Source of the DNA: Paractinoplanes ovalisporus
Lineage (GTDB): Bacteria; Actinomycetota; Actinomycetes; Mycobacteriales; Micromonosporaceae
Length of the DNA: 64,000 nt
Assembly (NCBI RefSeq): GCF_016834655.1
Contig: NZ_JAENHP010000014.1
Span: forward strand, 124,001 to 188,000
Direction: 5' to 3'
The notes under the pieces are model-generated. The model ran no database searches. It was given only the letters and a program-made list of their open reading frames with translations, and was not told the origin of the DNA. Below are positions 43,241 to 51,993 of the stretch, in pieces. The first letter of the stretch is position 1. Each line of letters opens with the position of its first letter. The position numbers and the translations under genes are program-made.

Positions 43241-45660
43241 CGCAGGCTCTCTTCCGGTGTTGCCGCGGCCCGGAGCCCGGCGCGGCGGTTGGCCTCGGCG
43301 CGGGCCTGGCGGGTCCGGTCGGCGCGCCCGGCCGTGGGCGGCGGCACGTCCGGCCGGACACCGTCGAGCAGGTCGGCCTGCTGCCGGATCGTCGTGCGGC
43401 GCATCAGGTCGGCGATCCCGGGGGCGTCGCCGAACTCGTCCTGGATCGCGGCGCGCAGCAGGATCACCCGCAGCGAATCCCCGCCCAGGTCCACAAAGGT
43501 GTCGTCGATGCCCGTCTCGTCGGCGTGCAGGACCCGCCGCCAGAGGGCGGAGAGCCGGGCCTGGGTCGGCGTCTGCGGCGCGACGGGCGGCGGCAGGTCG
43601 GCGGACCGTTCGCGGCCGGGCGGCTGGAGCGAGGCCCGGTCCACCTTGCCGCTGGGCAGCACCGGCAGGCGCGGCAGACGGACGAAGTGTCTCGGCACCA
43701 TCGCGGCCGGCAGCCGCTCGGCCAGGAACTCGCGCAGGCTCCGGTTGTCGGGTTCGGGTTCGCCCGCGACGAGGAAGGCGACCAGGACCGCTCCCTGCTG
43801 CGGATCCGGATAGCCGGCCACGGCCACGGCCTGTACGCCGGCGTGCTCCCGCAGGCGGTGTTCGACTTCGGTGGGCTCCACCCGATGACCTCGGACCTTG
43901 ACTTGGAGGTCGCGCCGGCCCCGGTATTCGAGGGCGCCGTCGGCCCGGTGCCGGGCCAGATCGCCGGTGCGGAACAGCAGCGGGGCCTGCGGGTCGCCGA
44001 ACGGGTTCGGGACGAAGCGCTCGGCGGTGCGGGCCGGGTCGCCGAGGTATCCGGTGGCCAGACCCGGGCCGCCGACCAGCATCTCGCCGTCCAGGCCCGG
44101 GGGCACCAGCCGGTCACGTTCGTCGCACAGGTACACCCGCATGTCGATCGGACGGCCGATCACGGTGGATTCGCCCGCCGGTTCGGCGAGCGGGCCGCCG
44201 CGGTGCGCGACGTAGTCGGCCTCGGTCAAGGTGTACGTGTTGTGGACCCCGTACCCGTGGGCGCGGACCGCCGCCTCGAGGTCCGGTGGCAGCGCCTCGC
44301 CGCCGACGAAGATGTGCCGCAGGTGTGGCAGGTCGTCGATCCCGCCGTCGGCGGCCAGGGCCCGCAGCATCGACGGGACCACGCTGATCACGGAGATCCG
44401 CTCGTCCCTCAGCACGGCCCGCAGATAGTCGTCGTCGCGCTCGCCGCCGGGCCGGGCGATGACGGCCGTGCCGCCGGTGGCCAGCGGCCAGAACAGTTCG
44501 CGGGCGCTGATCGGCAGCTTCAGCAGGTGCCGGTCGTCCGGCCCGAGGTGGTACATGCCCTGTTCCAGGAAGACCCGGGACACGTGCAGGCGGTGGGATC
44601 GCAGGACGCCCTTGGGCACGCCGGTCGACCCGGAGGTGAACAGCACGTACGCCGGGTCCTCCGGGCCCACGACCACGTCCGGGGCGGTCCGGGCCTCGAT
44701 GCTCGCCGGGTCCCAGCCGGACGGCACCGCCACCTCCGGCAGGTCGGTGACCGGGATCCGGGCGCCGGCGGCCCGGACGACCAGCCGCGGACGGCCGACC
44801 TCGAGGAACTGTCGCAGCCGCGGTTCCGGCAGGTCGGGGTCGAGGTGGAGGAACACGCCGCCGGCCTTCAGCACGGCCAGCAGCGCGGTGAACAGGCCGA
44901 GCGAACGCTCGCCGCCGACCGCGACCACGTCCGAGGGGCGGAGCCCGGCGGCGACGAGCTGGTGCGCGAGGACGTTCGACACCTCGTTGAGCTCGCGGTA
45001 GGACAGCGCCTCGTCACCGCTCGCCAACGCGCAGGCGTCCGGTGTCTTCCAGGCCTGCAGCTCGACAAGCTGGTGCAGGGTGACCGGCGGGTAGACCGGC
45101 AGCAGGCGCGGTGTTCCGCCGTTGAGCCGGGTCTCCTCCTCGGTCAGGACGGTGACGAGCGAGAGCGGGCGGTCACCGTGGCCGGGCAGTTCGGCCAGCA
45201 GCCGGCGCAGGTGCCCGACCATCCGCGCCACCGACTGCTCGCCGAAGACGGCCGGGCGCAGGCGCACCTCGACGGTCGTCTCGCCGGCGATCCACACCAG
45301 GTCGCCCGCGGGTGTGGGGGTGTCGGAGTCGGTGACCAGGACGACCGGCCGATCGCCCGGCGGCTCGGTGTCCGCGGCGTCCGGTGCGCCGGTCACCGCG
45401 CTCAGCAGCGCCGGCCAGGCCGGGTCCGACCCGGCGAGCAGGGCCACGGCGGCCCCGGCCTCGCCGCAGCCCGGCGCCGCGACCAGGCGCATCGCCGCGC
45501 CGTAGCGGTCGAGGAGCACCGCGACCAGTGCACAGAGCACCTGGGACGGGGGCACGCCGGGGTGCGCGGCGCACCACTCGGCGAAACCGTCGAGCGTCCA
45601 GACGTGACCGGGCTCCGGTGGCCGTGCGTCCGCCGAGGTCCGGCTGGGCAGGTCGAACAT
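43237..45660 (-). CDS. NRPS protein: partial C - adenylation - PCP
   Basis: The product is 807 residues from ATG 45660 after GGAAAGGAG. Residues 1-180 resemble only the C-terminal lobe of a condensation domain (no HHxxxDG). The adenylation domain has A3 FTSGSTGVPKG at 341-351, a modified A5 NTYTLTE at 474-480, FRTGDLAR, and Lys672 in SGKVDR. The usual FDxS start of the pocket reads KLPISAREL, so Asp235 is replaced by Pro383. A tentative ten-position code is P-I-R-S-F-G-T-Y-V-K. The PCP Ser729 lies in DLGGDSLRV. It probably activates an acid without a free alpha-amine and passes it to the following PKS module. Confidence 0.9.
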   Translation of the reverse strand: MFDLPSRTSADARPPEPGHVWTLDGFAEWCAAHPGVPPSQVLCALVAVLLDRYGAAMRLVAAPGCGEAGAAVALLAGSDPAWPALLSAVTGAPDAADTEPPGDRPVVLVTDSDTPTPAGDLVWIAGETTVEVRLRPAVFGEQSVARMVGHLRRLLAELPGHGDRPLSLVTVLTEEETRLNGGTPRLLPVYPPVTLHQLVELQAWKTPDACALASGDEALSYRELNEVSNVLAHQLVAAGLRPSDVVAVGGERSLGLFTALLAVLKAGGVFLHLDPDLPEPRLRQFLEVGRPRLVVRAAGARIPVTDLPEVAVPSGWDPASIEARTAPDVVVGPEDPAYVLFTSGSTGVPKGVLRSHRLHVSRVFLEQGMYHLGPDDRHLLKLPISARELFWPLATGGTAVIARPGGERDDDYLRAVLRDERISVISVVPSMLRALAADGGIDDLPHLRHIFVGGEALPPDLEAAVRAHGYGVHNTYTLTEADYVAHRGGPLAEPAGESTVIGRPIDMRVYLCDERDRLVPPGLDGEMLVGGPGLATGYLGDPARTAERFVPNPFGDPQAPLLFRTGDLARHRADGALEYRGRRDLQVKVRGHRVEPTEVEHRLREHAGVQAVAVAGYPDPQQGAVLVAFLVAGEPEPDNRSLREFLAERLPAAMVPRHFVRLPRLPVLPSGKVDRASLQPPGRERSADLPPPVAPQTPTQARLSALWRRVLHADETGIDDTFVDLGGDSLRVILLRAAIQDEFGDAPGIADLMRRTTIRQQADLLDGVRPDVPPPTAGRADRTRQARAEANRRAGLRAAATPEESLR

Positions 45661-45683
45661 GGGACTCCTTTCCGCGGGCGCAG

Positions 45684-47108
45684 TCAGTCGCGCAGGATCG
45701 ATTCGGCGGCGACCAGACCGGTTGCCGCGCCGTACGTGACGCCGATGATCTTGGAGGAGCAGTCTCCGGTGAAGTAGAGCCCGGCCGCGCTGCTCTCCAT
45801 GTCCGGCGAGAGCTCGATCGCGGGGTACAGCTTCTCGACGACCGGTGCGGCGACGACCGTCCGCGGCCCGATCAGCCCGGGTGCCAGCGCCTCCAGGCGG
45901 TGCACCATCCCGGCGATGTCGGCGACGCGCTCGGGGCCCATGGCGGCGGCCAGATCGACGTCGGCGGCATAGATCAGGCTGCTGCTCGGCCGCTCGGTCA
46001 GCCGCTCCCGGCCCAGCATCTCGACCAGCGGCTGGACCACCGGCAGTCCGCCCCCGGCCTGGTTCACCCGCCGGGCGAAGCCGAGCGCGTGCTCGGTCCC
46101 GTCGGCGCCGGCGGGCACGTCGACCGTGGTGACGATGCCGAAGTTCGTCCGCTTGGTCGGCGTCGTCAGGCAGTGCTGGCCGTCCAGGATCACCGTGTCG
46201 AGGAACGAGTACTGCATGATCCGGCCGCCGTCACAGACGCAGAACGTCCGGACCGGCTCGCCGCCGTCGTTGAGGAACGTGAACTTGGGGTTGTGGCAGG
46301 AAGCGGTCAGTGGCGCCGCGACCTCCTGCGGCATCTCCAGCCGGACACCGACGTCGACCCGCCGGGCCGGATCGTGGGCGATGCCGTGCCGCTGCAGCAG
46401 GGGACGGATCCAGTCGAGGCCGAGCTTGCCCACCGCCATCACGACGGACCGGCTCCGGAACTGCGTGCCGTCCGAGAGCCGCAGCGACCACACGCCGTCC
46501 TGCCGGTCCACATCCTCGACCCGGCAGCCGGTGCGCAGGTGCAGGCCGTTGGCCTCCGCCTTGAGCAGCAGCGCGTCGACCATGGTGAGCGCGTCGTCCA
46601 CGGTGATCGCCTGGGACACGGCCTCGTCGGCGGCCGCGAAGCCTGTCCCGGCCGTACCGCCGGCCGCCTCGATGTGGGTCCCGGCCGGTGGCAGACCGAA
46701 CTCGGCCATCAACTCGTAGACCCGGGCCACCTCGGCCGCGGCCCGGTCGAAGTCACCGAGGGTGCGCTCCAGCCCGCTGTACGCCCGGACCGCCCCCGAG
46801 CTGTCCTGCTCGATCTTCGAGCGGGACAGGCCGCGCACGTACCCGAGGTTCGTGTCGAAGTGGAAGGCGGCCCCACCCAGCCCGGTGAGGCAGTCGCACC
46901 GGTTGCACTGGAGACGGAACTTCTCGGCCGGGCGCACCTGCTGGCCCCGCATGCGGGCGGAGACGCGTGGGCACAGGCTCGCCCGCATGCCGCCGCCGGC
47001 CTCGACCAGGGCGACGCGGGCGCCGCCCTGGGCCAGGCGCCAGGCGGCGAACAGCCCGGCCGGGCCGCCTCCGACGACGACGGCATCCCAGATCGCGGGG
47101 GTCGTCAT
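45684..47108 (-). CDS. COG2509-type FAD-dependent oxidoreductase
   Basis: The 474-residue flavoprotein starts with AVVVGGGPAGLFAAWRLAQG, a GxGxxG FAD loop. LQCNRCDCLTGLGGAAFHFD matches the Gly-rich segment of COG2509 uncharacterised FAD dehydrogenases but adds a CNRCDC cysteine cluster. SRSVVMAVGKLGLDWI and YFTGDCSSKIIGVTYGAATG form the second nucleotide-contact strands. The reaction is unknown; the cysteines could be redox-active or bind a metal. It overlaps the kinase gene by 4 nt and precedes the NRPS gene by 23 nt, so it is a likely tailoring enzyme. Confidence 0.75.
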   Translation of the reverse strand: MTTPAIWDAVVVGGGPAGLFAAWRLAQGGARVALVEAGGGMRASLCPRVSARMRGQQVRPAEKFRLQCNRCDCLTGLGGAAFHFDTNLGYVRGLSRSKIEQDSSGAVRAYSGLERTLGDFDRAAAEVARVYELMAEFGLPPAGTHIEAAGGTAGTGFAAADEAVSQAITVDDALTMVDALLLKAEANGLHLRTGCRVEDVDRQDGVWSLRLSDGTQFRSRSVVMAVGKLGLDWIRPLLQRHGIAHDPARRVDVGVRLEMPQEVAAPLTASCHNPKFTFLNDGGEPVRTFCVCDGGRIMQYSFLDTVILDGQHCLTTPTKRTNFGIVTTVDVPAGADGTEHALGFARRVNQAGGGLPVVQPLVEMLGRERLTERPSSSLIYAADVDLAAAMGPERVADIAGMVHRLEALAPGLIGPRTVVAAPVVEKLYPAIELSPDMESSAAGLYFTGDCSSKIIGVTYGAATGLVAAESILRD

Positions 47109-48061
47109 CGGCCGTCACCGTTCTCGGCCTCGAAACGGGCGGCGAACGGGCCGAAGAACAGGTGCCCGGCGGGCCGGCCCTGGTCCTCGATCCGGCGGAT
47201 CATCCACCGGCAGAACAGCGGGGTGAGCTGGAGCAGGTCGTGCACCTGGCTGCCGGTCCGTTCCGCGTACCGGCGCAGCGCGTGGTCCGCGGCCGTACGG
47301 AACGGGTTGTCCTCGTGGAACACCCGGTCGTAGAGCCAGTCGAAACCGCGGTCCACGTAGTCGGGGAACGCCACCAGACCCGCGGTGAGCACGATGTTCA
47401 GCGCGTCGAGGGCGGGCAGGCCGACCGGGCGGTAGTCCTCCCAGTCGATGATGGCGAGGCCACCGTCACCATCCACCCGCAGATTCCACGGACCGAGGTC
47501 ACCGTGCGCCGGGCCGACAGCCGCGCCGTCGAGGTAGCGCAGCGTGTTCGGTCCGATCCCGGCCAGGCCGGGCAGGTAACGGGCGGCGACCTCGGCCGCG
47601 GACTCCCGGCTCGCGTCGCCGTCGCTGGTGTGCAGCACCGCCGCGAGATCGACGGCCGCGCCAAGAAGCGCGGGCCACTCGTGCGCCGGGGCCTCGCTCA
47701 TCGCCTGCGGGAAGTCGCGCGACGGTACGTACGTCATGGCGAAGCCGCGCCGCAAGCGCGCCACCGGCTGGGGGCTCGGCACCCCCACCCCGGCCGGGGC
47801 GGACAGGACGTCCCATTCCCGGTCGACCATCGTGTCCTCGAGATCGAGCGGCACCTTGGCCACCAGCCGCGGGACACCGTCCACCGACGACCGGACGAAC
47901 AACCGCTGGCGCTGTTTACGCGCGCTGCGGGGGACCCAGGCGTCGAACGAGAGCCGGTCGCGGCCGGCGCCGTCCAGGTCGCGGTGCAGGGCGCTGAGCT
48001 CGTCCGCGATCGACTCGGCGTGGTCGCGCTGGGGCGCCTCGGCGAGGCTGTCGATCATCAC
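47105..48061 (-). CDS. aminoglycoside-phosphotransferase-like kinase
   Basis: The 318-residue protein shows the APH/choline-kinase fold: VAKVPLDLEDTMVDREWDVL for the nucleotide-binding Lys-Glu region, AHGDLGPWNLRVDGDG as the HxDxxxxN catalytic loop, and LAIIDWEDYRPVGLPALD as the metal-binding D-W/F motif. Such enzymes phosphorylate a hydroxyl on a small molecule. Inside the operon it could phosphorylate an intermediate or keep the product inactive inside the producer; the sequence does not decide. Confidence 0.8.
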   Translation of the reverse strand: MMIDSLAEAPQRDHAESIADELSALHRDLDGAGRDRLSFDAWVPRSARKQRQRLFVRSSVDGVPRLVAKVPLDLEDTMVDREWDVLSAPAGVGVPSPQPVARLRRGFAMTYVPSRDFPQAMSEAPAHEWPALLGAAVDLAAVLHTSDGDASRESAAEVAARYLPGLAGIGPNTLRYLDGAAVGPAHGDLGPWNLRVDGDGGLAIIDWEDYRPVGLPALDALNIVLTAGLVAFPDYVDRGFDWLYDRVFHEDNPFRTAADHALRRYAERTGSQVHDLLQLTPLFCRWMIRRIEDQGRPAGHLFFGPFAARFEAENGDGR

Positions 48062-49317
48062 CGGACACCGCCGATCAGGGCGTCGGACGACTGCTGGATC
48101 AGTTCGCCGACCAGATCGGCGAACGACTGGCCCTGCAGCAGGCTCTTCAGTTCCCGGACGCCCTCGGCGCGACCCTCGGCGCCGACGGCCAGGAAGGCCT
48201 CGATCCTGGTGTTCATGCCCTGACGGAACCGGTCGTAGCGGTCGTCGTCGGACAGGACGCGACCCACCTCCTCGACGATCGCGGCGGTGCCGGCGAAGTC
48301 GTCGGCCGGAATGTCGTAGTCCTCGATCAGGTCGGCGAACCGCGCTCCCAGGCGGTGGAAGCTGGTGCCGCCGAGACTCTCCAGGTTGGCCACGTGACCC
48401 GCGTGCTGCTCCGGCAGGGCCATCGGGAACTGCCCCAGCAGCAGCGACTCGTGGATCGCGGTCAGCCCCGGCGTCAGCATGTAGTTGCGGGCCGTGGCGA
48501 CGGCCGGCAGGAACTCACGCTGCGGCAGGCAGCGGAACTCGGCCGTACGCCCGCCGACCCGCACCACCTTCTCGCGGCCGGCCCCGTATCCGCCGCCGCA
48601 GACCGCGATCCGTTCGAACTCCGGCCGGTCGGCCATCAGATCGGGCACCCAGCGCGCGATCAGGCGCAGGTAGTCGTTGTGGTGGTCGTAGTCGAGCAGG
48701 AAGTTCTTGAAGCCACCGAGGTTGATCAGCAGGTCGTAGCCGTCCCGGTCGCCTTCGGGCACCCCGGTGATCGCCGGCTCGTCGACGATCGGGCCGGTGA
48801 CGTGGATGTTGCGGGCCCCGAGCTCGCGCAGCCGCTGGGCCCGTTCCGGCACGCCAGGGAAGGTCTGCACCAGCGAGCTTTCGGCCAGCAGATGCGCGGC
48901 GTAGATGCGCTCGTGCGGGGACAGCGCGGCGAAATGGGCGTCGAGCTTGGCGTAGTCGCCCCGGGGAGCGGTCGCGCACAACGCGGCGATCTCCGCCTCC
49001 GGGGTCCGCAGCTGCCAGAAGGCGAGCAAGCTGTCGAGGAACATCGTCGGGCGGTCCGCGGCGTAGGCCCGGAAGACCAGCTCGGCATCCATGACCGAGA
49101 CGACGTGGTCGCAGTCCGCGACGAGCCCGCCCAGCAGCGCGGCGTCGGTACCGACATCGACGACCTCGTCGAACGCGCTGGCGTTACGCTGCGCGAAGTC
49201 GGCCGCCACGGTGACACCGGCGAAGATCCGGTGGTGGTGCGGGAGCAACCGGGACAGGGCCGTCAGCTTGGAGATCGGCCCGAAGCCGCAGCTCTGGGCG
49301 CCGAGGAGTATTCGCAT
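48058..49317 (-). CDS. GT-B glycosyltransferase-like protein
   Basis: No close family was recognised for this 419-residue protein. MRILLGAQSCGFGPISKLTA resembles the first strand and Gly-rich loop of GT-B enzymes of the GlcNAc-transferase kind. YDLLINLGGFKNFLLDYDHH and ARNYMLTPGLTAIHESLLLG fit the C-terminal nucleotide-sugar lobe, where a Glu follows a TPGLT loop. LPQREFLPAVATARN is the usual connecting helix. No membrane segment. If it is a transferase, it would add a sugar or sugar-phosphate to the product; alternatively it is a sugar-nucleotide-binding isomerase-like fold. It overlaps the kinase gene by 4 nt. Confidence 0.55.
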   Translation of the reverse strand: MRILLGAQSCGFGPISKLTALSRLLPHHHRIFAGVTVAADFAQRNASAFDEVVDVGTDAALLGGLVADCDHVVSVMDAELVFRAYAADRPTMFLDSLLAFWQLRTPEAEIAALCATAPRGDYAKLDAHFAALSPHERIYAAHLLAESSLVQTFPGVPERAQRLRELGARNIHVTGPIVDEPAITGVPEGDRDGYDLLINLGGFKNFLLDYDHHNDYLRLIARWVPDLMADRPEFERIAVCGGGYGAGREKVVRVGGRTAEFRCLPQREFLPAVATARNYMLTPGLTAIHESLLLGQFPMALPEQHAGHVANLESLGGTSFHRLGARFADLIEDYDIPADDFAGTAAIVEEVGRVLSDDDRYDRFRQGMNTRIEAFLAVGAEGRAEGVRELKSLLQGQSFADLVGELIQQSSDALIGGVR

Positions 49318-49320
49318 CAG

Positions 49321-50277
49321 TCACTCCGGATCGGTTTCGGGGCCGACAAGGGCACGCGTGATCGTGTCCTCGCCGATGCCGTAGAAGGAGAAGAGCTCGG
49401 CCCGGTCGCCCACCGGTGCGGCGCGGCCGTCGACTGCGAGGGCGGTGAACCGCCCCTGCCACCGACCGGCCAGCGCCATCGCGGTCCGGGCACCGAGGCC
49501 GCTCGCGGCGACGTGTTCCTCGACCGTGACGACCGTGGACGCGGCCCGGGCGGCCCCCAGGATCTGTTCGGTGGGGAAAGGCTCCAGAACGGTGAGGGCG
49601 AGCACCCGGGCCGGGAGGCCGGCGGCACCGGCGCGCTCGGCGGCGCGGACGGCGTCACCAACAGTCGCGCCGAGCGCCACCACCAGAGCCGGGCCTGCTG
49701 CGCCGAGAATCTGTGGCGCGTCCCAGGAGAACTTTTCGTCGCCCTGGAACACGATCTCGTCGTCCCGGGCGCCCAGCCGGACGTAGGCGGGACCACGGTG
49801 CCGGACCGCCGCCCGGACCGCCCACGCGGCGTCGTGCCGGTCGACCGGGCACAGCACCCGGGTGCCGGGCATCGCTGCCATCGCGCCGAGGTCCTCGGTG
49901 ATGTGGTGGGTGGCGCCGAGCGTGCCGTACGACAGTCCGCCGCCGACCCCGAGAAAGGTCACATCCAGGCCCGGGCGGCAGACGTCGAGCCGGATCTGCT
50001 CGGCGGCCCGGCGGACCAGGAACGGGGCCATCGTGCCGACCACCACCCGGTGGCCGTCGCGGGCCAGACCGGCCGCCACCCCGACCAGGTTGGCCTCGGC
50101 GATGCCGACGTCGATGAACCGCCGGGGGAACCGCCGGGCGAAACCGGCGGCCAGGGCATGGCCGTCCGCCGCGAGCACCATCAGGTCCGGGAACTGCTCC
50201 CCCAGGTCGGCGAGAACGTCCGCGACCACCGGTCGCATGCCCGCGCGGGGCCGTTCGGCCGTGATGGTGTCAGTCAT
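49321..50277 (-). CDS. transketolase-like C-terminal subunit
   Basis: The product is 318 residues from ATG 50277, which overlaps the end of the N-terminal subunit gene. The Pyr domain includes DLMVLAADGHALAAGFARRF, RRFIDVGIAEANLVGVAAGL (the Glu that activates TPP) and FLGVGGGLSYGTLGATHHIT. The C-terminal domain has GLPARVLALTVLEPFPTEQI. Together with the next gene it forms a split transketolase, like the paired subunits found in several secondary-metabolite clusters. It should move a two-carbon ketol unit from a ketose phosphate to an aldehyde or carrier-bound acceptor. Confidence 0.85.
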   Translation of the reverse strand: MTDTITAERPRAGMRPVVADVLADLGEQFPDLMVLAADGHALAAGFARRFPRRFIDVGIAEANLVGVAAGLARDGHRVVVGTMAPFLVRRAAEQIRLDVCRPGLDVTFLGVGGGLSYGTLGATHHITEDLGAMAAMPGTRVLCPVDRHDAAWAVRAAVRHRGPAYVRLGARDDEIVFQGDEKFSWDAPQILGAAGPALVVALGATVGDAVRAAERAGAAGLPARVLALTVLEPFPTEQILGAARAASTVVTVEEHVAASGLGARTAMALAGRWQGRFTALAVDGRAAPVGDRAELFSFYGIGEDTITRALVGPETDPE

Positions 50278-51118
50278 GGCCACCGCCCACATCGCTGCCG
50301 CCCGTGGAATCGACCGCGGCCAGGGCCTCGGCGAGCTGGGCGGCGTCGAGCACGCCGACGTGCCAGGCGCTGCTGTGTTCCATGAACGGGATTCCTTTGC
50401 CCTTGACGGTCGTCGCCAGCACGACGGACGGCCGGCCGGCCTGGGACTCGGCCCGGTCCAGGGCCGCGGTCAGCGACACCGGGTCGTGGCCGTCCGCCGT
50501 GCGGACGTTCCAGCCGAACGCCCGCCACTTCTCGTCGAGCGGTGCCAGGTCCAGCACCGCGGAGGTCGGTCCCTCCTGTTGCATGCCGTTGAGGTCCACC
50601 ACGGCGGTGAGCCGGTCCAGGCCCCGGTGAGCGGCGTACATCGCCGCCTCCCAAACGGAGCCCTCGTTGAGCTCGCCGTCGCCGAGGACCACGTACGTAC
50701 GGCGGTCGCTGCCCGCCAGGCGGGCGGATTCGCAGAGCCCGGCTCCGATGGACAGGCCGTGACCGAGCGCGCCCGTGGACACGTCGATCCCGGGCAGGCC
50801 CTCGGGTGGATGGCCGGGCAGGCGGGGTGGTGGGTCGGCGGTGAGCAGCCCGAGTTCGGCCAGCACCGCGTACAGGGCCCAGACCGCGTGGCCCTTGCTG
50901 AGCACCAGGCGGTCCCGGGTCCGGTTCCCGGCCGTCGCCGGTCCGAGGCCGGCCCGGCACCCGAGGGTGTGCAGGATGTCCACCACCGACAGCGACGATC
51001 CGAGGTGGATCGCCTGGCCGGCGGCGTACCGCAGGATCCGGCGCCGGAGGGCGGCCGCGACGTCGGTGCGGTCGCGCACCCTCGGCGCGGCGTCGTTCCG
51101 TGCGTTCCGGTCACTCAT
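50270..51118 (-). CDS. transketolase-like N-terminal subunit
   Basis: The 282-residue protein is the pyrophosphate-binding half. DRLVLSKGHAVWALYAVLAE is typical of transketolases. GALGHGLSIGAGLCESARLA follows, and the TPP motif GDGELNEGSVWEAAMYA ends in AVVDLNGMQQEG (GDG with a downstream N). ATTVKGKGIPFMEHSSAWHV is the conserved substrate-side loop with His residues. The gene lies 9 nt after the methyltransferase gene and overlaps the C-terminal subunit gene. Confidence 0.88.
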   Translation of the reverse strand: MSDRNARNDAAPRVRDRTDVAAALRRRILRYAAGQAIHLGSSLSVVDILHTLGCRAGLGPATAGNRTRDRLVLSKGHAVWALYAVLAELGLLTADPPPRLPGHPPEGLPGIDVSTGALGHGLSIGAGLCESARLAGSDRRTYVVLGDGELNEGSVWEAAMYAAHRGLDRLTAVVDLNGMQQEGPTSAVLDLAPLDEKWRAFGWNVRTADGHDPVSLTAALDRAESQAGRPSVVLATTVKGKGIPFMEHSSAWHVGVLDAAQLAEALAAVDSTGGSDVGGGHD

Positions 51119-51127
51119 CGGCGCCGG

Positions 51128-51862
51128 TCAGGCCTCGTCGCGGCGGAAGACTGACACCACGTTGCCGGACCGCGCGTTGAACGGCTCACCGTTCCAGCCG
51201 CCGTACCGCTCGACCAGGCGCATTCCGCACAGGCGGGCCATCAGGTCCATCTCCGAGGGCCAGACGTAGCGCAGGAACGCGGGGTACAGCTTGACCCCGT
51301 TCTGCGAGAAGTGCAGGTGCTGCTCCAGGATCTGCTGGGTGGACGGGTCGTGCTTGTCCGCCTCGATCAGCACGTGGTCCAGACCCATGTCGTGGACCTG
51401 CATCCAGGAGTTGCGCCGGAAGCGGGTCGGGTCGGGCATGAACGCCTCGACGACGAAGTGCCCGCCCGGTTCGACCGCGGCCGCGGCGCTGGCGAAACAG
51501 GCGAGTTGCTGTTCCTGGTCCTGCAGCGCGTAGATGGTGTTGAGCACCAGGAACGCGAGGCGGTAGGTCCGGTCGACGGTGAACGACGAGATGTCGCCCT
51601 CGGTGACCGGAATTCGCTCTCCGCCCTCTTTCTCGCGCAGTTTGGCAATCATTTCCGGCGACGAGTCGATCCCGTGCACCTCAATTCCGCGCTCGACCAG
51701 CGGAATAGCGATCCGGCCGGTCCCGATGGCGAGTTCGAGGGCCTCACCACCCTGCGCGAGCTTGGCCAGGAAACTGACAGCGTCGTCCGGCCCGGGCCAA
51801 GGGAGTCCGTCGTAGATCTGCGACCAGCGGCTGCCGTACGTTTCCGCGTCCCATGTGGTCAT
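51128..51862 (-). CDS. class I SAM-dependent methyltransferase
   Basis: The 244-residue protein carries EALELAIGTGRIAIPLVERG as motif I, IEVHGIDSSPEMIAKLRE as motif II and VLNTIYALQDQEQQLACF as motif III, a Methyltransf_25-type layout close to sarcosine/glycine- and N-methyltransferase-like proteins of natural-product clusters. Target atom unknown. ATG 51862 has GAGGAGGGG about 10 nt upstream. It is the first full-length gene of the minus-strand operon, 41 nt after the 29-codon mini-ORF. Confidence 0.85.
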   Translation of the reverse strand: MTTWDAETYGSRWSQIYDGLPWPGPDDAVSFLAKLAQGGEALELAIGTGRIAIPLVERGIEVHGIDSSPEMIAKLREKEGGERIPVTEGDISSFTVDRTYRLAFLVLNTIYALQDQEQQLACFASAAAAVEPGGHFVVEAFMPDPTRFRRNSWMQVHDMGLDHVLIEADKHDPSTQQILEQHLHFSQNGVKLYPAFLRYVWPSEMDLMARLCGMRLVERYGGWNGEPFNARSGNVVSVFRRDEA

Positions 51863-51903
51863 GTTGGTCCAACCCCTCCTCGATAAGGCTTCGTGCCGTA
51901 CGT

Positions 51904-51993
51904 TCAGTTGCCCCAGCCGGTGTCGCCCCCGTTCGGCGCCGAGGTGGCGCCGAGGTTCACGAGCCGGCCCGGAAGTTCTGTCGATCGGTTCAT
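51904..51993 (-). CDS. 29-residue mini-ORF at the head of the biosynthetic operon
   Basis: A short frame runs from ATG 51993 to TGA at 51904. GGGGGAG lies 6 nt before the ATG, one of the best ribosome sites of the region. The peptide starts MNRSTELPGR and ends APNGGDTGWGN. It has no Cys or Phe, no membrane helix, and is rich in Gly, Asn and Thr toward the end. Its later codons end mostly in G or C, as in real genes here. The frame stays open upstream to 52221, but that part has lower codon bias and no ribosome site. It may be a precursor or scaffold peptide, a translational leader for the operon, or chance. No family was recognised. Confidence 0.5.
   Translation of the reverse strand: MNRSTELPGRLVNLGATSAPNGGDTGWGN

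Noticed and set aside
51904..51993. Mini-ORF as a microcin C or lasso-peptide precursor (C-terminal Asn, Gly and Asp residues).
   Set aside because: No MccB-like adenylating enzyme and no lasso protease or cyclase genes are present in the window, so the named classes are not supported.
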